From assembly GCF_020085105.1 (NCBI RefSeq), contig NC_058051.1, positions 23,873,455 through 23,937,454 on the forward strand: a DNA stretch of 64,000 nucleotides, written 5' to 3'. Under the pieces are notes generated by a model that saw only the letters and a program-made list of their open reading frames with translations, was not told where the DNA came from and searched no databases. Of the stretch, positions 39,001 to 51,474 are shown piece after piece. This stretch comes from Siniperca chuatsi. Lineage: Eukaryota; Chordata; Actinopteri; Centrarchiformes; Sinipercidae. How positions within the stretch are numbered: position 1 is the stretch's first letter; each line of letters opens with the position of its first letter. The translations under genes and the position numbers were made by a program.

Positions 39001-40616
39001 TGCAGTTCACAAATCTGTTCAATATTCATCTAATTTGGGTACTGCATAAATCTTCAGATTTTTACATTTACCTGTTCTGAACAACCATAGAAGAATAGGA
39101 TAAAAAAGTAAAAGACAGGTTTATTGTAGAGCCCAACAATATCTCGGAGGGCCTGTATTATCAGTTGATACTGGCTTATCAGATATCAACTGGCAGATAC
39201 CTACAACAGGTTTATTGTTCGACTGTAAAGCACTCTTTATCTCAGCTCCTCGTAACAAGACTTGAATGATCCCTTCTGAAAAACACTCAACTATCAGTAG
39301 GGCTGCAACTAACCATTATTTTTATTATCGATTAATCTGCCAATTATTTAATTAAAAGTAATAGTTTGGTCTATAAAATGTCAAAATAATAATGAAAAAA
39401 ATGCCTATCAAAGTTTCCCCGAGCACAGGGTGACATCTTGAAATTGCTTGTTTTTCCTCACCAGCACTCCAAACCCAAAGATATTCAATTTACTATTAGG
39501 CCATATAAAACTGAAAAAACAGCTAATTCTATTGGCCGGAACCAGGGAAAGTTTTGCCTGACAAATGAATGAGAAAAAGCTTAATTGAATATCAAATCAG
39601 TTAATTAATAGTCTTGATTAATTGACATCATTTTAAGTCTATATATCAGTATTGAGTCTAGAGTGCAAATCTTGCAGCAGTTTCTAAATTTTAAACTCTA
39701 CCCTGACTTAACAGTTGATTTTATAGTGGATGCTATGCCCACACAGACTAAACACAGTCTGCCCAAACAAACAGTCTTTCTACCCCATGACAAACCACAG
39801 AAACAACTTCTACACTTCAAGTGCTAGTGCTCTGCCTGGCACACATAAATGAGTGCGACAGGTGTGGAAAACACATGCACATGTAATGGCAGCCGCCAAA
39901 TACAGAAACGTCTCATGTAAATCTATATCAACTTTACAGCTGGTGGCTCAGTGGTCAAGGACCTCAAATGCTACAGCAAGCTGAGAGGACTGTTTGGTAG
40001 CGAGTGACCTATATCTACCCCTCCTCCCCTCCACAGCTGCTGACCTTGCGCAGCATCGGTTTAATTCAGTTCATGCCAATTATTATTATGCATAACGACC
40101 CCTCATTATCAAATAAAATTGTTGATGTCCCTGAAGGCAGCATTGTTGACACGTCTTTTATTAGGCAACATATTTGCTACATGCTGTAAAATGATATTTT
40201 GGGGGTAATTTCTCAGACATGTCAAGTAAGTAGGAAAACACTTGTCACAACTGGTCTTTCAAATTAGACTGATTACCCAGTGATTGCACGCAGTAGGTCT
40301 ACTATGGTCACATCTATCACTATCGTACAGCAAGTTGTGACTGAAAGCAGAACGTGTTTTACTCCCCAAACGTCAATTAAAAAATATTCTGGCACAAAAC
40401 ACCAAAAAAGTTTGATCAACTCACTGCCACATCTTGTACTTGATCCTCCTCATCGCTAGAAAAATCCGCTGCGTTTTTTTGATCGATGTGTTTTAAGTGC
40501 AGCTCGACGTAAACCTCCTTTTTGCTCTTGGCATGTGGCAGTGCGACATTGTGGGCAATTAAATCTGACCTCAGTCTGGTTTTAGAGAGATGAACGGGGT
40601 CCTCAAACAGCGGCAT
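36012..40616 (-). CDS. tmpo: Thymopoietin / lamina-associated polypeptide 2, membrane (beta-like) isoform
   Basis: Exons, in order: 40616-40425, 38902-38791, 38608-38459, 38367-38303, 37831-37676, 37462-37385, 37317-37171, 36624-36551, 36324-36012. They give 428 codons in frame. Residues 1-50 form the LEM-like, DNA-binding domain (MPLFEDPVHLSKTRLRSDLI), followed by FSSDEED. About 80-118 is the LEM domain that binds BAF (LTDDDLKVALLAHGVKAGPIV). An acidic Ser/Glu stretch follows, then FSITQM, then RRPIKGAAGRP near the C-terminus, and one membrane span (about 367-386). LAP2 beta of mammals is an inner nuclear membrane protein that binds lamin B. The donor after FSITQM would be GTTGAG, which is weak. 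Reading on gives VEEES and a stop, which could be a shorter isoform, so this junction is the least certain part. Confidence 0.88.
39299..39640. mobile_element. Degraded hAT-like MITE in tmpo intron 1
   Basis: Begins TAGGGCTGCAACTAACCATT, the start of a very common fish hAT MITE, and continues with ATCGATTAATCTGCCAATTA. The right end is eroded (about TTAATTAATAGTCTTGATTAATTG). Confidence 0.5.
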
Positions 40617-43000
40617 GTCACAAGGACGACGCGGAAAATGAAAAATAGTTAAACTTAAGTGCTTAGCTGTTTTTTATATTTGTATAAAAACGTCTCTGAA
40701 GTCAGACGTACCCGACAGAGCTGCTCGGAGAAACCCTCTGCAGTGCCTGTGGTCTGAAATTCACACTGACTGAACTGAGAGCAGCTGCAACTGACGATTT
40801 GATTGACAGCCAGCAGCTAGCTTTACACACCACAAGTGAGTAAACATACAGCACCGCAAGCTAACAGTGTGTTTAGCTAGCTTGGAAGTTCATTACTTTA
40901 AAATTAAACCTAAAAAATGTATTAAATAATGATAAACTTTAAAATAAAAAAATGAAAAGGCATCTGTGGCTTTGGTTAGCTCTTTATTTGATTGTCTTTT
41001 GGCATGTAATATTAACCTAGCTAGCTAACATTAGCTACCTGAATAATTTTATTGTAATGCTACCGTTTTTTAGCCCTGGTTACTCAGTGACGATGGAAGT
41101 TCAGAGCTGCCAATATTAAAAATAAATAATTTAATCAAATTAAATCCAGTCAAATTAAATGGTCTAATTTTAATATAGGAATCTTTTACAGTAGATGTTT
41201 TGACTTGTCATAGTAGGAAAAGCACAGATGTTACTAATAAAACTAACAGTGGCTGTATTCGAAACCGCCTACTATACTAGCAGTACAAACTGATTTGGCC
41301 AAAATGTAGTATGCAGTATGCCAAAAATATGCGGATGTCGTACTGATTCAGAAAAAATCTCCAGTATGCATCGGACAAGTCTACCTCGCCACCTGTGTCC
41401 CACAATGCAAAGCGCTGGAAGGGTCACAACAACCGGCCTTTTTTTATTTATTAAATCAGGCAGTCTCAACAACATTGTTGAAATTGTGGACAGCAACACC
41501 CCCGTCTCCGTTCTATTCAGGTGTCCCAGTAAGCCATGACAGTGTAACCAAATTAACTGAAACCAAAGCAGCTAAATGGAATTCAGCCATCATTAATGTT
41601 ATTATTTACAATACTATTAGTTATTTCAAAATGTTCACTGTGAAAAAGGTCTATTGGGAACCCCAAATACCCCGAAGGTAGTTCATACAATTGAGTTTTA
41701 AGTACTAATTCCTCCAGTCTAACCAATGTATACCTTTGACCGCCAGGTTTGACCCAGGCTTTGGTCGTCGTTGGTGTTGTGTTGTCTCTGGTGCACGCTG
41801 CTGCTGCATTTTTACTGGAGTGATGCATCCACCTAGTGCTTGTAGAAGTGGTGAGTAGTTTTTTTTTGTAACACCTGTTAACAGATAAAAAACAAAACAA
41901 AACACTTGTTTAGGTGATTGTCTGTAAAGCAGGGGGTGACAAGTGTGCCAGTGAGGACTTTTCTTCCAACCAAACACCTACAGCAGACATCTGTTCAAAC
42001 AAACACATTGATTATCTTAAAAACTTGCTGTGAAAATCAGCAATCAGTGGTCAAGATATAACTCAGTAAACCTGCTTCTTGGAACAGGCCTCTGGTGCTT
42101 TAAATTTTTATCAGTATGAAATGAGTAGAATCACCTGGTAGGCTTTGGTTAGAATGAACCAGGGGTCAACTTCAAAAAACATGACTATTGAACCCAGGTG
42201 GATGACTGTATAGAGTAAAACTCAACAACCCCTACCCCGCTAACATCTGGTACTGAAGTGACTAGAGCTGTTCCTGGCAGTTATTGTGCTTCATGAAACA
42301 GGCCCCTGTTTTAGGGGAAAACAGTAGGGATCCCTTGAACAATAAATGGGTTGTTTTGCTTGTCTTTGTTGCAGGTCATACAAAACAGCTAAAACACATT
42401 GAATTAGATGACAACCTCACTATCTTGCTGCTCTGTGCATGCAAATATGAAATGACAAGACAGCAGGTGGGTTTACATCCCATAGAAGTCATATTTGAGT
42501 TTGAGTTGGACAGACTTGATCACCTGCTGTGTTGGATCAACACATTGTGAATGTGAGAAAAACATTTGTTTTCAGTGGGGATTTCCATAGGGATGAGGGG
42601 ATTTAAATTGCCTGATTGGGCTCTAGCAGTTTAATGTTTTATTATTAGATTTCTTTTTGGATTTTGAATCTCTTTTTTGATATATTTTCCCCCTTAATTG
42701 TGAAGAGCCAACTTTTTATCCACTATGTTGTACTTGTTGCCCAGCTGTTGCCAATTATTCAGAGCAGGTAGGTCAGGAAACTACTGAGCTGTTTTCTATA
42801 AGTGGGTCCCCTTTTTTTGCACACACACATACAAGTAAGCACATGCACTTGCACAGTCCTGTAAATGGTTTCACACTATTGCACTGATCAACAGGTGGCG
42901 GTAACACACCAAGATATGCTGCACTGTGCCAACAAAGGCAGGGAAGAAGAAGACTAATAAAAATGGATCTAAACAATGCTGGATTTAAAATACTTAAAAA
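40617..43000. other. tmpo upstream region and dispersed repeats
   Basis: 40617-40830 is the likely tmpo promoter; it has no obvious TATA box. 41250-41420 (ATTCGAAACCGCCTACTATAC and GTAGTATGCAGTATGCC) resembles a dispersed teleost DNA repeat. Reading frames at 41583-41977 (minus) and 42284-42550 (plus) have no domain, signal or splice context that I can recognise. Confidence 0.4.
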
Positions 43001-46000
43001 AATCAGTTTTGCAAATGTTTTATGATGAAGGAATCACATTTGTTAGAGCTCAAGGATACACGCAATGTGTTTTGGTGAGTAACACTGGATGTAAACATAA
43101 CTTTTGTTTGTTTACAAGAAAACTCCACAGGGCACCTTTAAACTCACCTAGCCAGAACATCACTGTTAAAATTTGTGAAATATTGTGATCCCCTTTGTTG
43201 GTCTTCAGGAATGTTTTACTGTTATAGTTTTGAACATATCAAAGCAAAAAAACATATACAGTAGATTTTAAAGTTAGGATTGTAGCATTAAACATTTAGA
43301 CATTGTCATAAATTGTATGTGAAAGGCATACAAAAAGGGTTTACGGATAAATACAAGTCTCAAATCAAAATCGTAAAAGTGGTCTGAGACTTGACTTGCC
43401 CATATTTGCTTTGCACAGAGAAATAAGACTTGATTCAAGAAATGTCTGATATGCATACTTCCAAGTTCAAAGTCAGGAGATATTCAACAGAGAGTTATTG
43501 TGGTCAGAAGGCTGAATGCTCTCTGTATCCTTTTGCAAAATATACTCGACAGGGAGGGGGTAGGAACCATGAGAGGCCACATTTGAAGGGCTTTTTACAA
43601 GTGCTGTGATGGCTCAGCTGGCTAAGGTGCACACCATCTATCCATGATGATACAGTTTAAAATGTATAATCTTGTTGCATGGTATCCTCTTCTGGCCTCC
43701 ATCAAAATAGAGCAAAATTACCATTAAGTCAGCTCTAGTACTAAATCAAGCTAAAAATACTAAAGTGGGAAAGATTTGGCATTTATAGATTTAGAAATAA
43801 ATTTTTCATTGAACAAATGTTGACTGATATTATGTGGTTTAGCACTGCTTCAGATAATGAGAACCATAATGAATACTGAAGGACCAATATTTCTTTCTTT
43901 CCGGTCACTGGAAATTAAACAAATGAACAAAGTAAACAAGATGAATGAGAAGATTACTTCTTTTTCAAATTATAACCTGAATCCAAAAGACAGGCCAATA
44001 ATTGGATCTACACGACATGGCAACTAAGTTTTGGTTTAAAGTTATAAAGTGTATACTTGATTGGAAAAGCTGGAGGCGAAGACAGTTTGTCCATAGGAAT
44101 TTTAATATTTCCCTTAAGGTGATGTAAAATAATCTTTTTTCACCTCCTGAGTATGAATATGTTTGTTTTTTTCTATAGATATTACACCTGTGGCATAACA
44201 TGCTTTTCATGTTCCTAGTCTTCACATGTTTCTATCATCACTGTAAAATAATAATTTTCTCCAATTACACTTCTCTTATAACCATTGAAATGCTACCTAG
44301 CTAATAGGTAACAAGAAAAGCAGGCTGTCATAGTTGGACCATGTCATAATTTTGGTGATTAACCCTTCAAGTGTTAGGCCTACAGAAAGTAACTATCACT
44401 GGAGTGAATAATGTTACCCTATTATTTTATTAATGGGAAAACATTGCATTGTATAAAAAGTGCAAAAACACAAGAACAGTGACATTGTATCAGTAGCAGT
44501 GATGTAGGTTTAATTCTTTGCAAATCTGAATTAGCATATACATAAATGCCGTTACTGGTAAGTTCAGGATTTTTAGAGCTTAATCTTTTTAAAGCTCTAT
44601 TAGACAGTAATGATGTCATACTACATAAACCTTAGCTAACATTGGTAGAACTAGATAGGTGCCATTTCCTGAGGAAATGGTTTGAAAACATTTTAATGTC
44701 CTCACAGGGGACAGATGAGTGATCGGTAAGATAAGCGTAAAAAATCCTGAACTTCTACTTTAAAATAACAGGTGGCGTAGAATATCCCACAATCATAAAA
44801 CATATCTCTGAATGCACGGAGTTATGACTTCCACAGTGAGCTTCCCAGTAGAATGGCTGACAGCAGCAGGAAAATAACTGTTTTACTTCCTTGACCATGT
44901 GCTAAGTCGCAACTTTTATGAAAACCAGGCACTTCCTAAAACATATAATAATAACTAATGTTTGCTCTAACTCAAAATATCTATATTTGCCCCACAATTT
45001 TAAAAGTTTGATGCAAGGAAAGATGCATGATGTAGGCTACAGCTTTTGTTGATATCATTACATAACATTTTAGATACTATAAATAGCTGGGCTGAACAAA
45101 ATGCCACACAAGCTAAACTTACATTGAAAATGCCAAATGATGATTACATGTTATATTTGGATTCTGTTGTTCATTGACTTTGTTTTTCATCTTAAATATT
45201 AAATTATGTCAAAAAGCCATCAAACAGAGTTCCGAGGTTGACTGTCCACTGTGTATCCAATGGCTTTAAACCCTACATGACATGTTAGAAAGAACTCACA
45301 TAGGAATAGAAAGCCATAAGACACAGTTGTGGTTGAATTTGGAAGATAATGATACAAAATCAGTCTCAGATGCTGTTTTAGAAATCATGCAGTTAGAGCT
45401 GAAAGCTTAAAAACAAAGAGGGAAAAAACAGGGGCAGGTTGCAGACAGCAGGATTTAAAACTCACATCCACATGAATAATTAAGCAAAGAAATTCAAAGT
45501 ATTCATCTGAGGCCCGGGGGAGTAAAATGAAACTGTCTTGTGAATCTTTAGACAGAAGGAATTATATTTTTTACACCACAAATAGTTCAAATAAATTGAC
45601 CCCTACTCTATGCTTGAATCTTACAGCAATATTCTGCAAGCATTTCAGTTCCTCAGGGGGTTTACAGAATAATCTTTGATTAAAAATGCAGTTTTAAATC
45701 AATGTCCACAGGGAAAAGGTGCTATGTTAATCAAAAGGATTTTCTTTCTGAATTCAAAACAGATTACGTAGTCTTTCTATATTCTGTGGCAACCCCCTGC
45801 TTGACTTCCTCAAGCACAAAGGAGATCATTACCTCAGCATTTTAATTTAACCACTTGGCACAGAAAGCTAAAATATTTTTGCAGATATAAAGTTAACATT
45901 TCCATGCAGTAGCCCTTGTTCCTCTTTAATCAAAGCCATCATGCTGATGAGTCAAGCATCATTAATGCACAGAAACACTACTAGTATGCTTGATTGATTT

Positions 46001-47500
46001 CATTATAAGTTTATTCATACTCTTGTGGCTCTTTAACCTAATGAAGTCTAGAAGTTTAAGTCAACCTAAAAATTTTAACTTGAATTTATTCTGAAGCTTT
46101 TCTATGCATTGAACTGAAACACAAGACATTTACCACAATTTTAAGCACTAAACCTTTGGAAGTGCTTTGGACCATTTTCAACCCCTCAGTGAGTAGAGAC
46201 TCAGCACTCGAGCTATGAAGGCCAAATCTGCTCACACAGATGCCTGCTCAGAAAATAGTAGCCTTTATAAAAACACGAAAAAATCTTGTGGACAGAGAGG
46301 AAGCGAGCTACTATAGAAGACAGAGGATGCATTTGTTGACATTGTATCAAGTGCAGTGCTGAGGTATTTGAGGCACAGAGGGGCCAGGTATTTGTCAGTC
46401 AGTGTTTCTTGTGCTTTTGCTGTCTCCAACTCAAACAACAAAAGCCCTATTGAGACAGCCTCCTTTTTTTCTCTGAACAAGCACACAAAGCTTCCTGTAC
46501 TAGACTGCAACTGTCCAGTGCTGAGACAACCACTTCTAGTTGTCTTTTTATGCACCTGTTTCAAGTTGTTCTGGCAGTGCAAGGGAGTAAAAACACTTTG
46601 TTAGATGGTTTCACATCTTTTTTCATACCTTTGCTACATTTAGCTTAGCTTTTTATTCAGTCACATGGTTCCAAAATGTCCTGACTTCCATCATAAGACA
46701 TCCTAACTTTATTCTAAAGAGATAAAAACACAATGAAGGCCAATGTGATTTTGAGGTTGTCAGCCTCACCAAACATCAAACTGTGTACACACTGAGATTA
46801 ATCTCTCATTGGCCTTACATATGCTGGATATTCACATGACCTTTGACAGAGAACATTACCCACTGAGGGATAGTGTTTACTCAATCAGCCTTTTCCAGTT
46901 TTGAAAAAAAGACCATTGCCAATGAGCTCCAGGGAGCCTGTGCTCATGCATGTCTCAGCATAAATTAGTAAAGCCCCTGTGTCAGACTCTGTCCAGACAA
47001 GAAGGTGAATCTCAGCCACAGGGAGGATTAGCTTTAATCCCTAAACATCGTACATGGTCCCTCTCTACTGGGAGCCAATTCAGGGAATCATCAGTAGCCA
47101 GATGTTTTTAATGGCTATAGATTATGGCCGTGTTTAATAAATTTGAATACATTCCTCTGTTCTTTTGACAGAAGAGTGTGAGCAAATTTTAAGAAATTGC
47201 ATTTAGACAAAGCCTTTACAATACAGCAAATGACTAATATCACAATTTGACATTTAGACACAGGTTTTGAATATAAAGATGGCACCTGATTTCTTACCCT
47301 ATGCAGTGTTCCCTTTTCATTTATTGAAAACACACCTAAGCAAGCACCTTCCACTGGCAGACAAGACAACCAAAACACATTGAAACACTGCATACAACAC
47401 ATGAAAGCCCCAGAGCATCAATGAAGCAGCTTCACTATCATTCTTGATGGAAACAAACAGATATTTTGACTAGCACACTTTACACAATTAGTGTCGAATG
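43001..47500. other. Intergenic, no gene recognised
   Basis: AT-rich. Near 43605 a tRNA-like A box (GTGATGGCTCAGCTGGCTAAGG) suggests a SINE fragment. All open frames are short (up to 105 codons) and contain no recognisable motif. Confidence 0.4.
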
Positions 47501-49110
47501 CATTCTTATGCTATAAATCTGACTCTTACCTTCTTCTCCCTCTCCTGCGTCCCTCGCTGGAACGATTATGGCATCCCCTCAGTCTAATACTGTATGGAGA
47601 GACAATGGGTCGTGGGGGGAGGAGTTACTATGTGAACAGGAGCGAGAGTGAGGAGACAGAGTGAGTAAAAGCGGAATGAAAACTGGGAGAGAGAGAAAGG
47701 GAGAAAGAGGGCTCAGAAAGGAGATCACCCGCTCACAATACTCTCAAACCACGAATCTGACGAAACGTTACATGAATGGCAATTCTTGAGACCCCCTCTC
47801 CCCTCCTCAGTTGCAATGTCAGTGAAAACAGCAAGCAGAAATCCCTCTTCACGTGGGAAATGTAAGAAAAAACAAGAGACTGTGAGAGAATGGGTCCTGG
47901 TTTTAAACAAGTCCCTTTCTTTGGCTTTCTTTGAATGAGTTCTTAAGATTCCAAGTTGGCAGAGTGCCCATGGGTCCTGGATGGAAAAGGATAAAAGAGG
48001 GGCTGAGGTAGGGGGGCTGTCTATTGTGTTTGTTCCCTTCCTTTCAGTCCTGGCACTCTAGTTGATCTTTGCAGCCAGTTGCTGAATATTCCAGTCACCT
48101 ATTCCTCAGTTGTAAATAGAAGCTCACATTTTTAATAATTTTCATCTGGACTGATGCTTGTTATGACCCGGAGATGACTCAAACTTTGTTTTGTCATCCT
48201 GCTCATACATTCTTGACAGGATTAAGGTAGAAACCCGAGGCCAAAATAATTACCAAATGAGCAGTGGGTCAGTCAGTCAGCACTGATCTGAAGATCTTTG
48301 TGTTTTTAGAGTCTCTTAGTCTTTGTTTGGGCTTCCTTTCTCCCTTCTTTGTCCTTCTAACAGTCCATCACTAGTAGAGGGAGAATGCTGTTTTCCCTGT
48401 TGAATCTGGGATGAAGACAGCAGGTGCTGTTGCCCCTCTCTGAGCCACATTCACTCACAGCTTTCTCCCCCTCCATCCGTTTCCTCTACTAATACACCCT
48501 CCTCCCCCTGTCTATGTGAGGAGGGGGTTGGATAGGGAGAATGAGCTGCTGTATAATGAAGCACAAGAAATACACCCAGAGAAAATATACAGTTTTTATG
48601 AGGTTTTAATGAGTGACGTCACATCGTCCTGATCAGAATGGCTGATGAGCTGTGTGACAGAGTGAAGGTGATCATGTAAAAGAATTAATGCAACTGCATC
48701 TCTTGTCAGTCACCACTGTGCTTCTCACCGCTGCTTGTGCTGCATCAGTGCCGCAAGAGAAGCCCTGTTTTCACTCACAGTCTAGCCCCCTCCTCCTCCT
48801 TCCCCACAAACCCTTCCCTACCCTCTCTCTGTCTTCCTCTTGCTTTCCCTCAAATAAACACACAGGCTCGGTTCATTACTATTCACCAGGTTTCACTAAG
48901 ACACGCATCATTGCTCTGCTCCCTACAACTATGTCGGGAGAGGCGGGGGAGAGGAGGACAGGGGGAAGAAGAAGAAGGGAAAAGCAAGAGACATCTTATG
49001 ATAGAAAAGAATAAATCACCATTGTGTTTTCTGTGTCCGGATGTGTGTCCAAACATATATTACCAGACAGCTGCATGCATGAGTTGTTTTCTCCTCTGCC
49101 TCTGACAGAA
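47501..49110. other. Purine/pyrimidine-rich region with a CRE site, possibly regulatory
   Basis: GC-richer than its surroundings. It contains a perfect TGACGTCA element at 48614-48621, pyrimidine-rich runs, and CTTAC|CTTCTTCTCCC near 47525, which would be a splice donor on the minus strand. An ATG at 48688 opens a 108-codon frame with a hydrophobic start, judged a chance frame. It may be a promoter or first exon of an unseen transcript; no protein gene can be supported. Confidence 0.25.
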
Positions 49111-50879
49111 AAATCTTCAGGGGAACAAAGCTGGTTTAGTCCTCAATACAGGAATCTGTTTTCCTTTGTAGGGTTTTGAATTCATCACTTGCCTTTCATT
49201 AAATCCAGGTCGTACACTTAAATTATTATCTGTGCTGATATACTGACAAAGCATTTCATCCATGAAAATGGGCACAATGCTTTTTTTCTATTCCTGTGTT
49301 GGCTCAGTCTAAGCCTGCTGTAGTGTAGAACTCTCTGTCACATCGATTTCAGGAAAACCATACTTCACTATGAAATGAATCCTTTGTTATGCTACTTTTT
49401 AATCTCAATAGATTACAATGATTCATAGAATTACAGCAAAATCATACGGGAGGAGAAACTATGCTGCAGTGGTAACCTCCACATAGAATCATACAAATCT
49501 GATTGTTTGGATAAGGTAGGCTCTGACAGTATATGATATCAATTGTAAAAGGTGTTTAGCTGTGTTATTTGCCTTGAGTTGCTCTTCAGACTTTTGAAAA
49601 TGAGCATGAATATTAGAAGACCTTCAAAGATAATACATTTCTAGCACTTCCAATCATTTTTGAGTTTGTTGTACTTCTCAACAGCTTTCTCTTCCCCAAG
49701 ATTTCAAACACCAAATGAATCGTCTATGTGAGGGTTTGCGAATACAGAGGATGCATTTCCTCTTTTCTTTCCTGCATAACGTAAGCAGGAAAAAAAAGTA
49801 AATTTGAAACTGAATAGGACTGAAGATGTTCCATTTGTGTTTTCACAAAAAGTGATGGAAGGGTTATTTACTATAATCTAGAGCACCAACTATTAGTCGA
49901 TCAACAAAAAATTAAGCAACAATTTTTATAATCTATTAATCATTTGAGTCATTTTTTTAAGCTAAAAAAAAACAAATTGCACTAGTTCCAGCTTCTCACA
50001 ATGTGAATATTTGAATAGTTTTCTTAGTCTTCTTTGATATTAAAATTAATATTTTTAATTCATTCATAGAAAGCAAGTAATATGAATATGTTAACTTTTG
50101 GAAATTGTGATGGCCATTATTTTCCAACTTTTTTCTGACATTTTTTTAAATAAACCTTGTAAGCTGGACTTGAGTGGCACCTGATGAGTAATATATTCCA
50201 GGAGTTGTTAAAATAGAGCACAATTTACACCCTAAAATCCCACTTAGAAGATGTAATCTCAGGTTTACTGCATCAAAAGAGAAATGCTGAGCCTTTAGAA
50301 ATTATGTACTGTAGATTAATATCAATTGCAAGTGTTTTCATATATATTGTGGAAGTTCAGACAAACAATCCACTGAACTTAAATTTCTATGCACATGGTA
50401 TTAAAGCCTGAACTGTTGGAGAATAAGGCTTTGCACTCAGTCCATTACAGTAAAAACTCAAACGACATTATGAAATGTGCATACATCTGAATACAAGAAC
50501 AGCATTCTTTTAAGATGAATGATAACTGGAGTCGCATTAAAAGATCTCCCCTGCGAGGTCAGGCCTTTTTCTCCTGCTGTCCAACCCTCCCTTCTAGAAA
50601 TTACTTATAGAGTATACTACTAATGTGCAACAGCAAATAAGTTTTGTTAGAAAACACAATTCCTTTTTATCAACATAATTAGGAAACTTTGTTAATGAGT
50701 GTATTTCCAAAGTAAAAATGTTGATACTGAATGACAACATATTTCATTCATTTTCCTTACAATATTTGCTCTTGAAAGACAATATCTGCTGAAAACACAA
50801 TATCTTTTTGGTTTATATATATATATAAATATATATATATACTTATATTATGGTATTATATATATATATATATATATAT
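49111..50879. other. Intergenic, no gene recognised
   Basis: Includes a degraded hAT-like MITE from about 49880 (TAGAGCACCAACTATTAGTCG) and an alternating TA tract at about 50814-50878. No coding sequence recognised. Confidence 0.5.
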
Positions 50880-51474
50880 GGTGCTGTATGAACACTGAAA
50901 CAAGGTTTGCTTGCTGCAATCACTCCTTCTGTTCATAATGGTGAGTGCAAGATATCTTTCTAATGCACTTTCATTGTAAATGATGGGAGACAAAATCCAC
51001 AGACTTCGTTCTTTGCAAAAATACATTCCAAAGTTAATATGAAGTCAATATGAGGCCTCAGCAGTCTGAGTTTGGGTGGTTATCTTTCAAAGTTACAATC
51101 CTTTTAGTACAAAATTCCCTCTTTGTGCTACTATCCCTCCACTGCAGCTCAGCACAGAAAAACTGTCTGGGGAAACACAAAGAGGGACCTTTGTACTAAA
51201 AAGGCCGTAACTTTGGAAGAGACCCACTTGATTTTACTTACTCAGACTGCTGAGGCCTCATATTAGCTTCAGATAAACTTTGGAATGTATTTCCACAGAA
51301 TGAGGAAAGGGGATTTTGTCCCCCATCACCTACATTGAAAGCAGGTTAATAAGGGATCTCATAGTTGCCAGTATGAACAGGATGAATGAAGGAAAACTGT
51401 TTGAGTTTACATATGGGCACCTTACTATAGTTTTAAGACAAACCTGAAAAAATGTGAACCTATCCTTTAAAGTT
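50880..51474. mobile_element. Snapback MITE with long inverted arms
   Basis: The left arm (about 50890-51117) and right arm (about 51170-51474) are inverted copies. For example, ATGAGGCCTCAGCAGTCTGAG pairs with CTCAGACTGCTGAGGCCTCAT, and AACACAAAGAGGGACC pairs with a diverged partner near 51110. The right end GTGAACCTATCCTTTAA fits the TTAA-bounded ends of piggyBac-like MITEs. The outer left end is not clear. Confidence 0.6.

Noticed and set aside
41583-41977. Overlapping minus-strand frames upstream of tmpo
   Set aside because: They overlap each other in different frames, with no motif and no splice context.
48688-49014. 108-codon frame with a hydrophobic N-terminus (MQLHLLSVTTVLLTAACAAS)
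   Set aside because: The signal-peptide look is suggestive, but the rest is low-complexity Ser/Leu/Pro then Arg/Glu, and there is no family resemblance. Kept only as a note.
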